A stretch of 64,000 nt of DNA from UBA3496 sp964558115 (GTDB lineage Bacteria; UBA8248): the NCBI GenBank assembly GCA_964558115.1, contig CAZLCI010000002.1:1-64000 (forward strand), read 5' to 3'. The notes under the pieces were generated by a model. That model searched no databases and was not told the origin of the DNA. It worked only from the letters and a program-made list of their open reading frames with translations. This document shows, piece after piece, positions 9,641-18,768 of this stretch. Both the position numbers and the translations under genes were made by a program. Within the stretch, counting starts at the first letter, position 1, and every line of letters starts with the position of its first letter.

Positions 9641-9887
9641 CCAAAGGTTTCACAGAAAATGTTCCATCATCAGCTATCGTTAGTTCTTCAATTTTTTTCT
9701 GAGCAGAATGTAACTGATTTTGCGTAAACTTAAATAATTTCACGCCTTCTTCATATAAAGAAATCGCACCTTCCAGACTCAGATCTCCATCTTCCAAAGT
9801 TTCCACAATTTCTTCTAGTCGAGCAGATGCATCCTCAAAACTCTTTGGCGAATCAAAAGATGGTTTCTTTTTTTTTGAAGAACTCAT
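9618..9887 (-). CDS. xseB: Exodeoxyribonuclease VII small subunit
   Basis: 89-residue partner of XseA in the single-strand-specific exonuclease VII. The family pattern is clear: SFEDASARLEEIVETLEDGD, then LSLEGAISLYEEGVKL and a helical tail with an acidic C-terminus. Its ATG overlaps the xseA stop by four bases, which fits translational coupling and the subunit excess that XseA needs. A poly-Lys patch (SSKKKK) precedes the domain. It lies upstream of ispA in the usual order. Confidence 0.95.
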   Translation of the reverse strand: MSSSKKKKPSFDSPKSFEDASARLEEIVETLEDGDLSLEGAISLYEEGVKLFKFTQNQLHSAQKKIEELTIADDGTFSVKPLDEESEEE

Positions 9888-11278
9888 TTTGTTTCTCCTT
9901 TTTGATTTATTTTTTCAACCCTACAATCCAAAGCTCCATCGGACAATTTAATTTGAAGCAATTCTTGATTCTCTACTTGTTGTATGCTGCGAATTAAGGA
10001 GTGATCTTTTTCCCGATACGTCAAACTATATCCACGTGCTAAAATTGAAATTGGAGAAACAGATTCGAGTCTAAGAATTAAATTTTTTACTTCTAAGTTC
10101 TTTGCATGGAATATTTTTTCAATACAAATTTCAATTCTTTCAATATATCCCTCCATTGTTTTAACTTTACTTGAATGAAGACTCAAAGGAGAAACAACTC
10201 TCAGTCTAGGCAAAATTGAGAAAACACGATTCCTGAAAACTGACAAGACATACTTGGTTTCTTTTAAAAGATTTTCAAAAAGCATATCAATTTTTTGCTG
10301 CAGTTCCTGAATATACAGAGTAGGTTCTTCTAATATTCTCATCCTCTCATAAAAAGCAACTTCATCTTTTCTGTTCTTTAGAATCATCTTAACGTATCGT
10401 TCCATCTCAGAGGGAAATCTCATGAAACGTTCTAAAATAATATCCCAGTTGCTGCATACTTTTTCAGCAGCCGCAGTAGGTGTCGAAGAAAAATCATCTG
10501 CAACTAAATCGGACAGCGAACTATCAATTTCATGACCAATAGCTGTTAAAATTGGAATGCTACAATTGTCAATAGCCCGAATAACTATCTCATCATTAAA
10601 TGCACTGAGATCTTCATTACTTCCTCCGCCTCTAGAAAGGATTATTAGATCAGCAGGAGAATTCATTCTATTGTTTTCTTCGGCAACTAGAAGAGCTCTC
10701 TCAATAGATCTTGGAGCAAATTCTCCTTGGACAAGTGTATGAATGATTGTTAATTCCACGAAAGGAATGCGCATTGATAAAATTGGAAGCATGTCACGTA
10801 AAGCTGCTCCTTCACGACTTGTAACTAAAATAATTTTTTTTGGTCTTAATGGGATTTTTTTTTTCCTTTCCTTAGAAAAAAGGCCTTCTAATTCTAATTT
10901 CTCTCTTAATTGTCTAAATTTTACATCTAAAATTCCTTCTCCTAATGGTTCCAAAGAGAAAATAGATAATTGGAATCTACCCTCCCGCTCAAAAAGAGTC
11001 ACACTACATTTAACCAAAACTCTCATCCCCACTTCAGGAGTAAAATCAAGAGACTTTCTTCTACCTGCAAACATAACTGCATTTATTTTTGAATTAGAAT
11101 CCTTTAAAACAAGATATGCATGATTCGATGGATATACCTTCCAACTTGATATCTCTCCTTCGACCAAAATATTAGTGAATTCTTGTTCAAGATGTTCTCG
11201 AACTCTCGAATTAAGTTGAGAAATTGTATATATTTGGGCTGCAAATTCTTTCGTGGAACCTAACAAATCAATATTCAA
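9884..11278 (-). CDS. xseA: Exodeoxyribonuclease VII large subunit
   Basis: Catalytic subunit of exonuclease VII. An N-terminal OB-fold (LVEGEISSW near residue 40) is followed by the nuclease core with LVTSREGAALRDML near 155, ILSRGGGSNEDLSAFNDE near 210 and AIGHEIDSSLSDLVADD near 245, then a long coiled-coil C-terminal region. 464 residues is typical. It starts with TTG at 11278, with AAAGGA upstream; no ATG or GTG lies near the conserved N-terminus. It is 12 bp downstream of folD and overlaps xseB by four bases. Confidence 0.95.
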   Translation of the reverse strand: MNIDLLGSTKEFAAQIYTISQLNSRVREHLEQEFTNILVEGEISSWKVYPSNHAYLVLKDSNSKINAVMFAGRRKSLDFTPEVGMRVLVKCSVTLFEREGRFQLSIFSLEPLGEGILDVKFRQLREKLELEGLFSKERKKKIPLRPKKIILVTSREGAALRDMLPILSMRIPFVELTIIHTLVQGEFAPRSIERALLVAEENNRMNSPADLIILSRGGGSNEDLSAFNDEIVIRAIDNCSIPILTAIGHEIDSSLSDLVADDFSSTPTAAAEKVCSNWDIILERFMRFPSEMERYVKMILKNRKDEVAFYERMRILEEPTLYIQELQQKIDMLFENLLKETKYVLSVFRNRVFSILPRLRVVSPLSLHSSKVKTMEGYIERIEICIEKIFHAKNLEVKNLILRLESVSPISILARGYSLTYREKDHSLIRSIQQVENQELLQIKLSDGALDCRVEKINQKGETK

Positions 11279-11290
11279 TCAATTATTCCT

Positions 11291-12160
11291 TTAAGTCACT
11301 AAAATATGATCTTGAAATGCATTTACTGTATTGACCATTAACATAGATATAGTCATAGGACCAACTCCTCCTGGTACTGGAGTTATAGCCGAGACTTTTC
11401 CCATTAGTGATGCAAAATCACAATCTCCTACCAACTTGTCATCTAGTCGGTTCGTACCAACATCTACAACTATAGCTCCCTCCTTTACCATCTCTGCAGT
11501 CACAAAATTTGCCCTGCCAACTGCAGCAATCAATATATCTGCTCTTTTCGTTACCTCAGCAATATCTTCTGTTCTAGAATGACATATAGTTACAGTCGCA
11601 TTCTCATGTAACAAAAGAATGGATAATGGAAGACCGACTATTTTACTCCTTCCGATTATAACAACATTTTTTCCTTCTATTGGAAAATCATAGAATTTCA
11701 ATATTTCAAGTACCCCAGCAGGGGTACAAGATTTAGGACCTGGTTGTTTTAAAGATAACTTTCCAAAGTTTTCACTGTGGAAAACATCAACATCTTTTAA
11801 TGGATCAACTTTTTTTAGGATTTCTGTTTCATTCAAAGTTGACGGTAGAGGTAATTGAACAAGTATTCCGTCAATTTTTGAATCCTGATTTAATTTTTCT
11901 ATCAAATCAGATAACTCTTCAAAAGAAACATCAGAGGACAATCTATAATCGTATGTTTCTATTCCAATTTTATCTGCCATTTTACCTTTTAGTCGAACGT
12001 AAACCTGAGATGCAGGATCATCTCCAACTAAAATAACGGCTAAACCCGGAGATCTGCCTGAGGATTCTTTTAATTTTTCAATTCTAGAAACGAGCACTTC
12101 TATTATTTTGTCAGATACCGGTTTGCCTTTCATTATTAACGTGTCTATCTTTTTATTCAT
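11291..12160 (-). CDS. folD: Bifunctional methylenetetrahydrofolate dehydrogenase/cyclohydrolase
   Basis: Cytosolic one-carbon enzyme converting 5,10-methylene-THF to 10-formyl-THF with NAD(P). The active-site lysine lies in SQVYVRLKGKMADKIGI near residue 55. PKSCTPAGVLEIL near 140 and VIGRSKIVGLPLS near 168 (the nucleotide loop) are standard, and the C-terminal GGVGPMTISML signature is present. 289 residues is full length. It is the first gene of the minus-strand operon ending in tlyA, so its upstream region (12161-12322, shared with divergent cysE) should carry the operon promoter. Confidence 0.96.
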   Translation of the reverse strand: MNKKIDTLIMKGKPVSDKIIEVLVSRIEKLKESSGRSPGLAVILVGDDPASQVYVRLKGKMADKIGIETYDYRLSSDVSFEELSDLIEKLNQDSKIDGILVQLPLPSTLNETEILKKVDPLKDVDVFHSENFGKLSLKQPGPKSCTPAGVLEILKFYDFPIEGKNVVIIGRSKIVGLPLSILLLHENATVTICHSRTEDIAEVTKRADILIAAVGRANFVTAEMVKEGAIVVDVGTNRLDDKLVGDCDFASLMGKVSAITPVPGGVGPMTISMLMVNTVNAFQDHILVT

Positions 12161-12215
12161 TTTTTGTTAGCACCTCTAAAAATTTTTTAGCTTCTTATAT
12201 TCACTGTAATTTTGT

Positions 12216-12221
12216 TATACT
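12216..12221 (+). promoter_or_regulatory. Possible -10 element for the cysE operon
   Basis: TATACT, five of six matches to the sigma-70 -10 consensus, sits in the 162-bp folD/cysE divergent region, about 100 bp upstream of the cysE start. No good -35 lies 16-18 bp upstream. The cysE ribosome site AAGGAAAG is directly before ATG at 12323. This is a weak call from a short AT-rich match; the rest of the intergenic region shows no riboswitch-like structure that I can see. Confidence 0.22.
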
Positions 12222-12322
12222 ACATTTGGTGGAGAAAAAAATAAATTGCTTTAACAATTCAAACCCCTTACAAAAAAGTAACAAACGAAAACTAGCTACA
12301 TAGTTTCTAAATTAAGGAAAGA

Positions 12323-12991
12323 ATGAAAAATTTTATACATGCAGTTCAAACTGATATAGATGCAGCTCTTCAAAGAGACCCTGCTGCTAATAGTAAGATA
12401 GAAATCATCCTCTGCTATCCGGGATTTCATGCAATTTTTTTACATCGTATTTCACACTTCATTTTCAAAAAAGGATTAAAGTTAGTTGCACGATTTTTGA
12501 GTCATATAAGTAGACTACTTACAGGTATTGAAATTCATCCAGGAGCACAGATAGATATCGGTTTTTTTATAGACCATGGGATGGGAGTTGTAATTGGAGA
12601 AACTTCTATTATCGGAAAGAATTGCACAATTTATCATGGAGTAACTCTTGGTGGTGTAAGTCTAAAAAAAGAGAAGAGACATCCTACCCTTGAAGATGGC
12701 GTTTTAGTTGGAGTTGGAGCACGTATACTTGGTCCTCATAAAATAGGAAAAGGAGTTAGAATCGGTGCAGGTTCAGTAGTTATCTCTGATGTCCCTCCTG
12801 ATTGTACAGTTGTAGGAGTTCCTGCACGGATTATTTCAGGATTAAGTGAAGAATATAATGAAGAAGATCCAAAAATTTCTTTTGAACACGACGAACTTCC
12901 AGATCCAATACAAAATTCTATTTACCATTTAGACAAAAGAATAGAAGACCTTGAAAAAAGAATGAAAGATGAGGAGACTTCTAATCAATGA
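12323..12991 (+). CDS. cysE: Serine O-acetyltransferase
   Basis: Transfers acetyl from acetyl-CoA to serine, first step of cysteine synthesis. An N-terminal helical region (about residues 1-75) leads into left-handed beta-helix hexapeptide repeats. The family signature EIHPGAQIDIGFFIDHGMGV (start near residue 71) is followed by IGETSIIGKNCTIYHGVTLGG, and VVGVPARII closes the helix. The C-terminus is a charged coiled coil. Its stop overlaps the iscS start by four bases (ATGA), linking cysteine supply to the desulfurase. Confidence 0.95.
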   Translation: MKNFIHAVQTDIDAALQRDPAANSKIEIILCYPGFHAIFLHRISHFIFKKGLKLVARFLSHISRLLTGIEIHPGAQIDIGFFIDHGMGVVIGETSIIGKNCTIYHGVTLGGVSLKKEKRHPTLEDGVLVGVGARILGPHKIGKGVRIGAGSVVISDVPPDCTVVGVPARIISGLSEEYNEEDPKISFEHDELPDPIQNSIYHLDKRIEDLEKRMKDEETSNQ

Positions 12992-14145
12992 AAAGAATTT
13001 ATTTAGATCACAACTCCACAACACCTGTACGTCCTGAGGTGTTCAAAATTGCGGAACCTTACATTACAACTTTTTACGGAAATCCAAGTAGCGTTCACTC
13101 TTTTGGAAGAGAAACTAGAGAAGCAATAGAAAATTCGCGTATTAAAATAGCATCTAGTATAAATGCTTCTGATCCAAATGAGATATTTTTTACTTCTGGT
13201 GGAACTGAGAGTGACAATCTCGCAATTAGGGGAGTTTTAAATAATGAAAAATCACCCTCACATATTATTACAACTCAAATCGAACATAATGCTGTTTTAG
13301 ATACCTGCAATAACCTTAGCAAGGAAAAATTGTTAGAAGTTACATATATAAAACCTGACAAAGATGGTTTAGTATCTTCAAAAAAAATAAAAGATGCAGT
13401 GAAAAAAAATACAAAATTAATATCAGTAATATTGGGTAATAATGAAATAGGTACTATTCAACCAATTTCCGAAATTTCAACATTTTGTAAAGATTTAGGA
13501 ATATTATTTCATACAGACGCAGTACAAGCTGTTGGAAAAATGAAAATTGATGTGCAAGGAGATAATATCGATTTATTATCTGGAAGTGGACACAAAATTA
13601 ATGCTCCAAAAGGTATTGGTTTCCTTTATGTAAGAAAAAAGACTCCTTTGAATGCAATTCTAACTGGAGGAGGACAAGAACAAAACATAAGATCAGGGAC
13701 TGAAAATGTAGCCGGTATAGTTGCACTAGGTGAAGCATGTAGAATTTTAGATACAGAAGGAAATGAACTTTGGAATAATATTTTAAAATTGAGAAACAGA
13801 CTAGAGAATGAGGTTTGTGAAAAGATTCCTGATGTAGAGATTATTGGGCATAAAACACAACGTCTACCCGGAACATCAAATATCGCATTCCTAAATGCTG
13901 AAGGAGAAACTTTATTAATTAGACTAGATCTTGAGGGGATAGCCGTCAGTACGGGTTCAGCTTGCAGTTCTGGTTCAACTGAACCAAGTCATGTCTTACT
14001 TTCAATGGATCTTCCACAAAATCTTGTGCGTGGTTCTCTTCGTTTTAGTCTGGGCTGGGGAAGTACTGATGAAGATATTGACTATTTAATAGAAAAGTTA
14101 CCTACTGCCGTTAAAAAAGTTAGAGAAATTGCACCAAAGAACTAG
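12988..14145 (+). CDS. iscS: Cysteine desulfurase (IscS/NifS type)
   Basis: PLP enzyme that removes sulfur from cysteine for Fe-S clusters and thio-modification of tRNA. The N-terminal YLDHNSTTPVRPEV is diagnostic. The PLP lysine is K203 in SGSGHKINAPKG and the persulfide cysteine is C326 in STGSACSSGS. The SACSSG loop marks group I (IscS/NifS) rather than SufS. 385 residues is normal. It is encoded between cysE and an IscU-like scaffold, and could also supply sulfur to ThiI further along. Confidence 0.96.
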   Translation: MKRIYLDHNSTTPVRPEVFKIAEPYITTFYGNPSSVHSFGRETREAIENSRIKIASSINASDPNEIFFTSGGTESDNLAIRGVLNNEKSPSHIITTQIEHNAVLDTCNNLSKEKLLEVTYIKPDKDGLVSSKKIKDAVKKNTKLISVILGNNEIGTIQPISEISTFCKDLGILFHTDAVQAVGKMKIDVQGDNIDLLSGSGHKINAPKGIGFLYVRKKTPLNAILTGGGQEQNIRSGTENVAGIVALGEACRILDTEGNELWNNILKLRNRLENEVCEKIPDVEIIGHKTQRLPGTSNIAFLNAEGETLLIRLDLEGIAVSTGSACSSGSTEPSHVLLSMDLPQNLVRGSLRFSLGWGSTDEDIDYLIEKLPTAVKKVREIAPKN

Positions 14146-14168
14146 TTCTAAACTTCAATAGGTGAAAA

Positions 14169-14549
14169 ATGAACAATAGTAACTATCATTACAATTCTAC
14201 TGTACTTTCACATATTGCATCACCTCAAAATATTGGTATTCTAGAAGACGCAAACTATACAGGGAAAGGAACTAATCCCTCTTGTGGCGACGAGGTAGAA
14301 TTATATATAAATACAAATGGAGAAAAGATTACTGATGCTAAAATTAAAATTCTTGGGTGTGGAGCTATCACAGCCGCAATGAGTTCACTAACTAATTTGC
14401 TTATAGGCAAATTAATTCAAGATGCAAAAAAAATATCCTCTGAAGATATTGAAAAGAGTTTAGGAGGACTGCCTCAACACAAACGTCATTGTTCTAAATT
14501 AGCATATAGAGTCCTCCAAAATGCACTAAATAAATCTGAAAATGAATAA
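14169..14549 (+). CDS. iscU: Fe-S cluster assembly scaffold, IscU/NifU N-terminal type
   Basis: Scaffold on which clusters are built from sulfide delivered by the adjacent desulfurase. The three ligand cysteines are conserved: C39 in NPSCGDEVEL (with D41), C64 in LGCGAITAAMSS and C108 in KRHCSKLA. 126 residues, matching IscU or the U-domain of NifU without further domains. It is more divergent from classical IscU than the neighbouring IscS is from its own family (GCGAITAAMSS instead of the usual GCGSAIASSS). It overlaps the next gene by eight bases, so the two are probably coupled. Confidence 0.92.
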   Translation: MNNSNYHYNSTVLSHIASPQNIGILEDANYTGKGTNPSCGDEVELYINTNGEKITDAKIKILGCGAITAAMSSLTNLLIGKLIQDAKKISSEDIEKSLGGLPQHKRHCSKLAYRVLQNALNKSENE

Positions 14550-15027
14550 AATTTCAAAAAAAGACCCTTTGCAAATTCAAATAATTAAAAAAGACCTTAT
14601 AGAAGGTTCGGGTATTTTTACACAGGGTGACCCCACTCCTGAGAAAATAGGGTTATTAAGAGGTCAATTTCTTAAATTAACCAATCATCTCGAAATCTTG
14701 GACGGAGACTGTTATGGTTTGCTATCTCCTAACTATAGTTACAAAACCTTTATTCTGAAAAAGTATTTTCAGTCAAATCTTAAAGATTTTACTGCAATCC
14801 AAATTAAAGCAAACTCATACGCAGTAGGCATTCATGAAGGAAGTTATCGAAATTTATCTCAATCGCAAGAAGAGATCTTCAAAAAAATTAAAGAAAAAGG
14901 TTTAAAAAAAACAAACGGCCCTATAGTCCACCGTTTCATGAATGACCCCAGAAAAACTATAATCCAAGACCTTAGAACAGAAATATGGGTAGCAGTAATT
15001 CAAAAGGATTCAACTATATCTTCTTGA
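14542..15027 (+). CDS. GyrI-like/effector-binding-domain protein
   Basis: Stand-alone small-molecule-binding domain of the GyrI-like superfamily, found in MerR-type regulators and in proteins such as SbmC. Support is the C-terminal pattern VHRFMNDPRKTIIQDLRTEI (residues about 129-148), which matches the family's conserved Y.ndP..tp..elr stretch, and the two-repeat alpha/beta layout. There is no DNA-binding domain. It overlaps iscU by 8 bp at its start and the convergent molybdenum enzyme gene by 14 bp at its end. Its role in the Fe-S operon is unknown; the assignment is motif-based. Confidence 0.62.
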   Translation: MNKISKKDPLQIQIIKKDLIEGSGIFTQGDPTPEKIGLLRGQFLKLTNHLEILDGDCYGLLSPNYSYKTFILKKYFQSNLKDFTAIQIKANSYAVGIHEGSYRNLSQSQEEIFKKIKEKGLKKTNGPIVHRFMNDPRKTIIQDLRTEIWVAVIQKDSTISS

Positions 15028-17962
15028 TTTTACATAACAGACTTTTCAAATTTGTCTGACCTGAGAACGGATCTCTCTGTTCTTTACTGGTTAGAAAATT
15101 AACTGAATACCAAGGATTGTAAGGTTGTTTTTCCCCCCATCCAATCGGTATAAAAACAGCATCTTTTCTAATTCCACTATAAAGGTAAGCTCTGGCAGTT
15201 ATTTTTCCATGGGCTGACTCAATCTGAATAATTTCTCCATCTTCTATATCTAATTCCCTGGCATGTTCGGGATGAATTTGACAAAAAAGGTCAGGCCACA
15301 TTTCTTGTGCTTCCCAAAAATAGTGGGTCCAACTGTGAAAATGTGGTGCAGGAGGCCTTCCAGTTATTAATTCAGTATCAAAACCCCTTTGCCTTAAATC
15401 TCTAGAAAAACTCTTTTCTTCTGTTGAGATTATTTTTGCTTTAGATGTCCCAGTGGGGACATCATAAAATGGAGAAATCACGTCTAATCTTTCATCATTA
15501 TCTGCAATTTCCAGGAAGGGTAAATCTATTAGAAGTTCTGGATCTGAGTAAAATTCGGGTAAAGCAGACAGACCTAAACAATTAAATTTTTCCTCTAACT
15601 CTTTAGTCCAAAACTCTAGTTTTCCACTTTCTGTTGGGAATCTTTTTCCTTCTGGTTGACCTACTGCTGTTGTCCCTTCTAAGTAAAGGGTTTCTTGTTC
15701 AAGAGAATCTTCATATTTCACTGGATATCGAACCCATCTATAAGGAACTGAATGCAATCGTTTCTGGGTTATTCCACTAAGGAAGTCATTTTTTATACAC
15801 ATTTCATCCCAAAATATTTTCGGGTCTTTATATTCTTCCTTAAGAACATCATTAAATCCTAAACGTTTTCCTAATTCTATCCATATCCAGCCGTCAGGCT
15901 TCGCCTCTCCAGGAGGATCTATGAATTTATCAATCCATACAATTCGTCGATCATCATTACTTCTTCCTATTTCTCCTTTTTCAATTCCCGTTGCTGCAGG
16001 CAACACATAATCAGCAAATGCAGAAGTTTCATTTTGAAACAACTCAATATGCACTAGAAGATCTAAGTTCTTTAAGGCATCTCTAACATTATTCTGATCT
16101 GGCCATTGAGCTAATGGATTACTTGAACTTATCATTCCTTTTATAGGATAAGGTTTCTCGTGTTTCATTGCATTAAGCCAACCGACAGGACTCTTTCTTA
16201 TTTTTGGTCTGTTAATCTTTTCTCTTCTTTCTAATGGAGCATTTGGGGCAATAGGTGGACCTGCCGTCATATTGAAATAAGCTCCTCCTTTTCGTCCCCA
16301 ATTACCTGTAATAGCGCTTACAAACATCCAAGCTCGATTAGTTTGCAATGAATTCATATGTTGATTTATACCTCTACTTGCAAAAATCACACATCCATCT
16401 GATTTAGCAATCTCACTTGCAAGTAATTCAATTTCGTTTTGAGATAAATCGATTATTTCAGATGCCCATTGCGCACTATAATCTTTCTCAAAAATAAAAT
16501 TTTTCCACTCTTCCCATCCTAAAACCCAATCATTGCAAAACTTAATATCATGCAAATTTTTTGAAAAAATCTCGTGAGCTATTGATAAAGCTAATGCCAT
16601 ATCTGTTCCAGGACGTATTGGCAACCATTTATCTGCTTTACTAGCTGTGACAGTCTGCCTAGGATCAACAACAACCATTTTTGCTTTATTTTTAACTCTC
16701 CAATCATTAATCTTTCCAAAATAAACTGGGCGTGTTTCAGCTTGATTATCTCCTACATAAAGGTACATCTCTGCGCTTCCAAGATCAGTCGATGTATAAC
16801 TATTTCCACTTCCATTTACTCCCTGAGTAATCTGATAAGAAATTGTTTTCCCAGAAGCACAAAATGGGTCAGTACCTTCAATGTTATGAGTTCCCCACAT
16901 CTGACTAAATAATCTGGTATAACCTTTCTGAGTAAGAATGCCAGTTCTAGTACCAATAAAAATGGCGAGTGCTTCCGGTCCCCATTTCTCTTTTAACTGA
17001 CTCAACTTTCCAGCAATTTCATCTAATGCTTTCTCCCAAGTAATCTCTTCAAACTTATTTTCACCTCTTTTCCCTACTCTTTTCAGAGGAGTTCGAAGTC
17101 TTTTTTCATTATGATGAAGTTGTAATCCAAATTGTGCTTTAGGACATATTTTTCCCTCTAAGATAGGATCTTCATCATTACCAGTAATTTGCACTAGTTT
17201 GTCATCTTTAAAATGAAATTTTGTAGTACAGCAATTAAAGCAAATATTACAACCACCCGGTTCAATCCTCGTTTTAATCTTACTATCTTTTTCAAAACCA
17301 AATGGAAAATTTGACTCTAATTTTTTAGGTGAAAGAGGTCTATTTTCTAAATCAGACTTTTGAAACCCCATTCCTCTTTGGATATATTTTTTTTCCATTA
17401 TCGGAAGAGATGAACTGTAACCTTTTAACCTCTCTAAATAAATTGTCTGCGGTTTAAGCAAAAAACTATCTACATCTTTAATAACTCTCTCTTCTTTTTC
17501 AGCGATTTCAAGTAATTCTGAACGTTCTCCAAAAGTAATAGCAAATCCTGGGCATACACTAGAACAAGCTGGTTCTAGTTTATGTTCAAGTCTCTCAGAA
17601 CAAAGGTCACACTTAACAGAATGATGTCCTTCTTCATCAAAACCCATAGCACTATAAGGACAAGACAAAATACATTCCCCACATCCTGTACATAATTCTT
17701 CATGGACTTTTACTACACCAGTCTTATCATCTTTTGTTATGGCTTTCGGATTTACAGGACATGATCTAAGACAAGCAGGTCGTTCACAATGTTGACACGT
17801 TAACGTAAAGAAATCTGTACCCGGACCATTTTCATTTCCAAGCCATACAACCTTATTCCTATATGTACCCGGTTTTAGATGATGCTCTTGCTTACATGCT
17901 GCCTCACAACTTTTACAACCGAAACATCTTTCTAAGTCAATCATTAGTGCTAGTCGATTCAA
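15014..17962 (-). CDS. Fused NrfC-like ferredoxin and molybdopterin oxidoreductase
   Basis: A 982-residue beta-alpha fusion. Residues 1-140 are a four-cluster ferredoxin domain like the electron-transfer subunits of DMSO/polysulfide reductases (C13/C16/C19/C23; C56/C59/C64/C68; C91/C94/C97/C101; C118/C121/C133/C137). From about residue 230 it is a catalytic subunit of the DMSO-reductase superfamily, with its own 4Fe-4S motif (C238, C241, C245, C273) and a likely molybdenum-ligand cysteine, C368, in GTDPFCASGK. A molybdopterin dinucleotide-binding domain ends it. No twin-arginine signal is present. The start is TTG at 17962, with AAAGGA upstream. With the cytochrome b gene it should form a respiratory complex; the substrate (polysulfide, thiosulfate or other) is not determinable. 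Confidence 0.88.
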   Translation of the reverse strand: MNRLALMIDLERCFGCKSCEAACKQEHHLKPGTYRNKVVWLGNENGPGTDFFTLTCQHCERPACLRSCPVNPKAITKDDKTGVVKVHEELCTGCGECILSCPYSAMGFDEEGHHSVKCDLCSERLEHKLEPACSSVCPGFAITFGERSELLEIAEKEERVIKDVDSFLLKPQTIYLERLKGYSSSLPIMEKKYIQRGMGFQKSDLENRPLSPKKLESNFPFGFEKDSKIKTRIEPGGCNICFNCCTTKFHFKDDKLVQITGNDEDPILEGKICPKAQFGLQLHHNEKRLRTPLKRVGKRGENKFEEITWEKALDEIAGKLSQLKEKWGPEALAIFIGTRTGILTQKGYTRLFSQMWGTHNIEGTDPFCASGKTISYQITQGVNGSGNSYTSTDLGSAEMYLYVGDNQAETRPVYFGKINDWRVKNKAKMVVVDPRQTVTASKADKWLPIRPGTDMALALSIAHEIFSKNLHDIKFCNDWVLGWEEWKNFIFEKDYSAQWASEIIDLSQNEIELLASEIAKSDGCVIFASRGINQHMNSLQTNRAWMFVSAITGNWGRKGGAYFNMTAGPPIAPNAPLERREKINRPKIRKSPVGWLNAMKHEKPYPIKGMISSSNPLAQWPDQNNVRDALKNLDLLVHIELFQNETSAFADYVLPAATGIEKGEIGRSNDDRRIVWIDKFIDPPGEAKPDGWIWIELGKRLGFNDVLKEEYKDPKIFWDEMCIKNDFLSGITQKRLHSVPYRWVRYPVKYEDSLEQETLYLEGTTAVGQPEGKRFPTESGKLEFWTKELEEKFNCLGLSALPEFYSDPELLIDLPFLEIADNDERLDVISPFYDVPTGTSKAKIISTEEKSFSRDLRQRGFDTELITGRPPAPHFHSWTHYFWEAQEMWPDLFCQIHPEHARELDIEDGEIIQIESAHGKITARAYLYSGIRKDAVFIPIGWGEKQPYNPWYSVNFLTSKEQRDPFSGQTNLKSLLCKIKKI

Positions 17963-17988
17963 TTCTAATCCTTTTTTCTAAGACAATG

Positions 17989-18768
17989 CTATTTAGATAT
18001 GTGCCACCAGTATATATCAGAGCCATCAGAAACATAACTAGCAAAAAAAGTAACCACAATTATATGAGCAATAAGACCAAGAAAAAAAATAATCGATAAA
18101 GATATATGAATCGATCTCCAAAAACGAATGAAAAAACTATGTTCAAATCTTTTTCTAATATAAAAGTTTTCTTGACGAACTAAATTATAAAATCGAATGG
18201 CAAAAATAGGATGACAAAACCAATGTTTAAGATTAAGAGAAAAAGTACCTTCGTTACTATCAGGCTCAAAAGATAGTAATAATTTTTCTTTCTTTGTAAT
18301 TATCGATTCTATTTTTGCTTTGTCATCGGGTTCTATAGTATGAAAAAATCGAATTTTTGAAGAAAAAATTTTTTGATTATTCTTAGAAACATAAAATCTT
18401 GCAAAAATCCCTAAGAGTGTAAGAGCCAATAGTGCTAAAAGGAGTAATGCTGGTGCATACCTTAAATGACCAGATGAGTGAATTGTAACTAAGACAGAAC
18501 CAATTACAGCTGTTACCACATGACAATTAAACCAAAAAACTGGCTTCTTACTTACGTTTGTTCTCTTAAGGAATAAGAAAACAATAGAAAAAGAGAGAAA
18601 CAAGGAACCAATCACACCGAAAATATAAAGTACCGGAGAACCCGGCATATGCCACATAGATGGCAACAGATGTAAAAATGAGAAATATCCAAACAAACTA
18701 AGAGAAGCTATAGATATAAGATATGTAAGTAACCTATCGTGAATTGACAAAGACTTCTTATTCTTCAT
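17989..18768 (-). CDS. Di-heme cytochrome b-like membrane subunit
   Basis: 259-residue inner-membrane protein with about five hydrophobic helices. Two His pairs with identical 13-residue spacing, H83/H97 and H221/H235, lie in hydrophobic segments, as expected for two stacked b hemes carrying electrons across the membrane. A soluble loop of about 75 residues (130-205) separates the helix groups. It resembles ferric-reductase/cytochrome b561-type anchors rather than the NrfD family. It lies 26 bp upstream of the molybdenum enzyme and starts inside the greA stop (4-bp overlap), so it is probably that enzyme's quinone-linked partner. Confidence 0.7.
   Translation of the reverse strand: MKNKKSLSIHDRLLTYLISIASLSLFGYFSFLHLLPSMWHMPGSPVLYIFGVIGSLFLSFSIVFLFLKRTNVSKKPVFWFNCHVVTAVIGSVLVTIHSSGHLRYAPALLLLALLALTLLGIFARFYVSKNNQKIFSSKIRFFHTIEPDDKAKIESIITKKEKLLLSFEPDSNEGTFSLNLKHWFCHPIFAIRFYNLVRQENFYIRKRFEHSFFIRFWRSIHISLSIIFFLGLIAHIIVVTFFASYVSDGSDIYWWHISK

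Noticed and set aside
10743..11123. Long plus-strand open frame antisense to xseA
   Set aside because: Codons mirror the xseA coding strand; no ribosome site or domain; xseA is certain.
11710..11727. 7-bp hairpin GTACCCC/GGGGTAC in folD
   Set aside because: Falls in codons for the conserved TPAGV motif, so sequence is explained by the protein.
15444..15463. 8-bp GC-rich hairpin with AGTG loop in the molybdenum enzyme gene
   Set aside because: Mid-gene and short, no positional logic for regulation.
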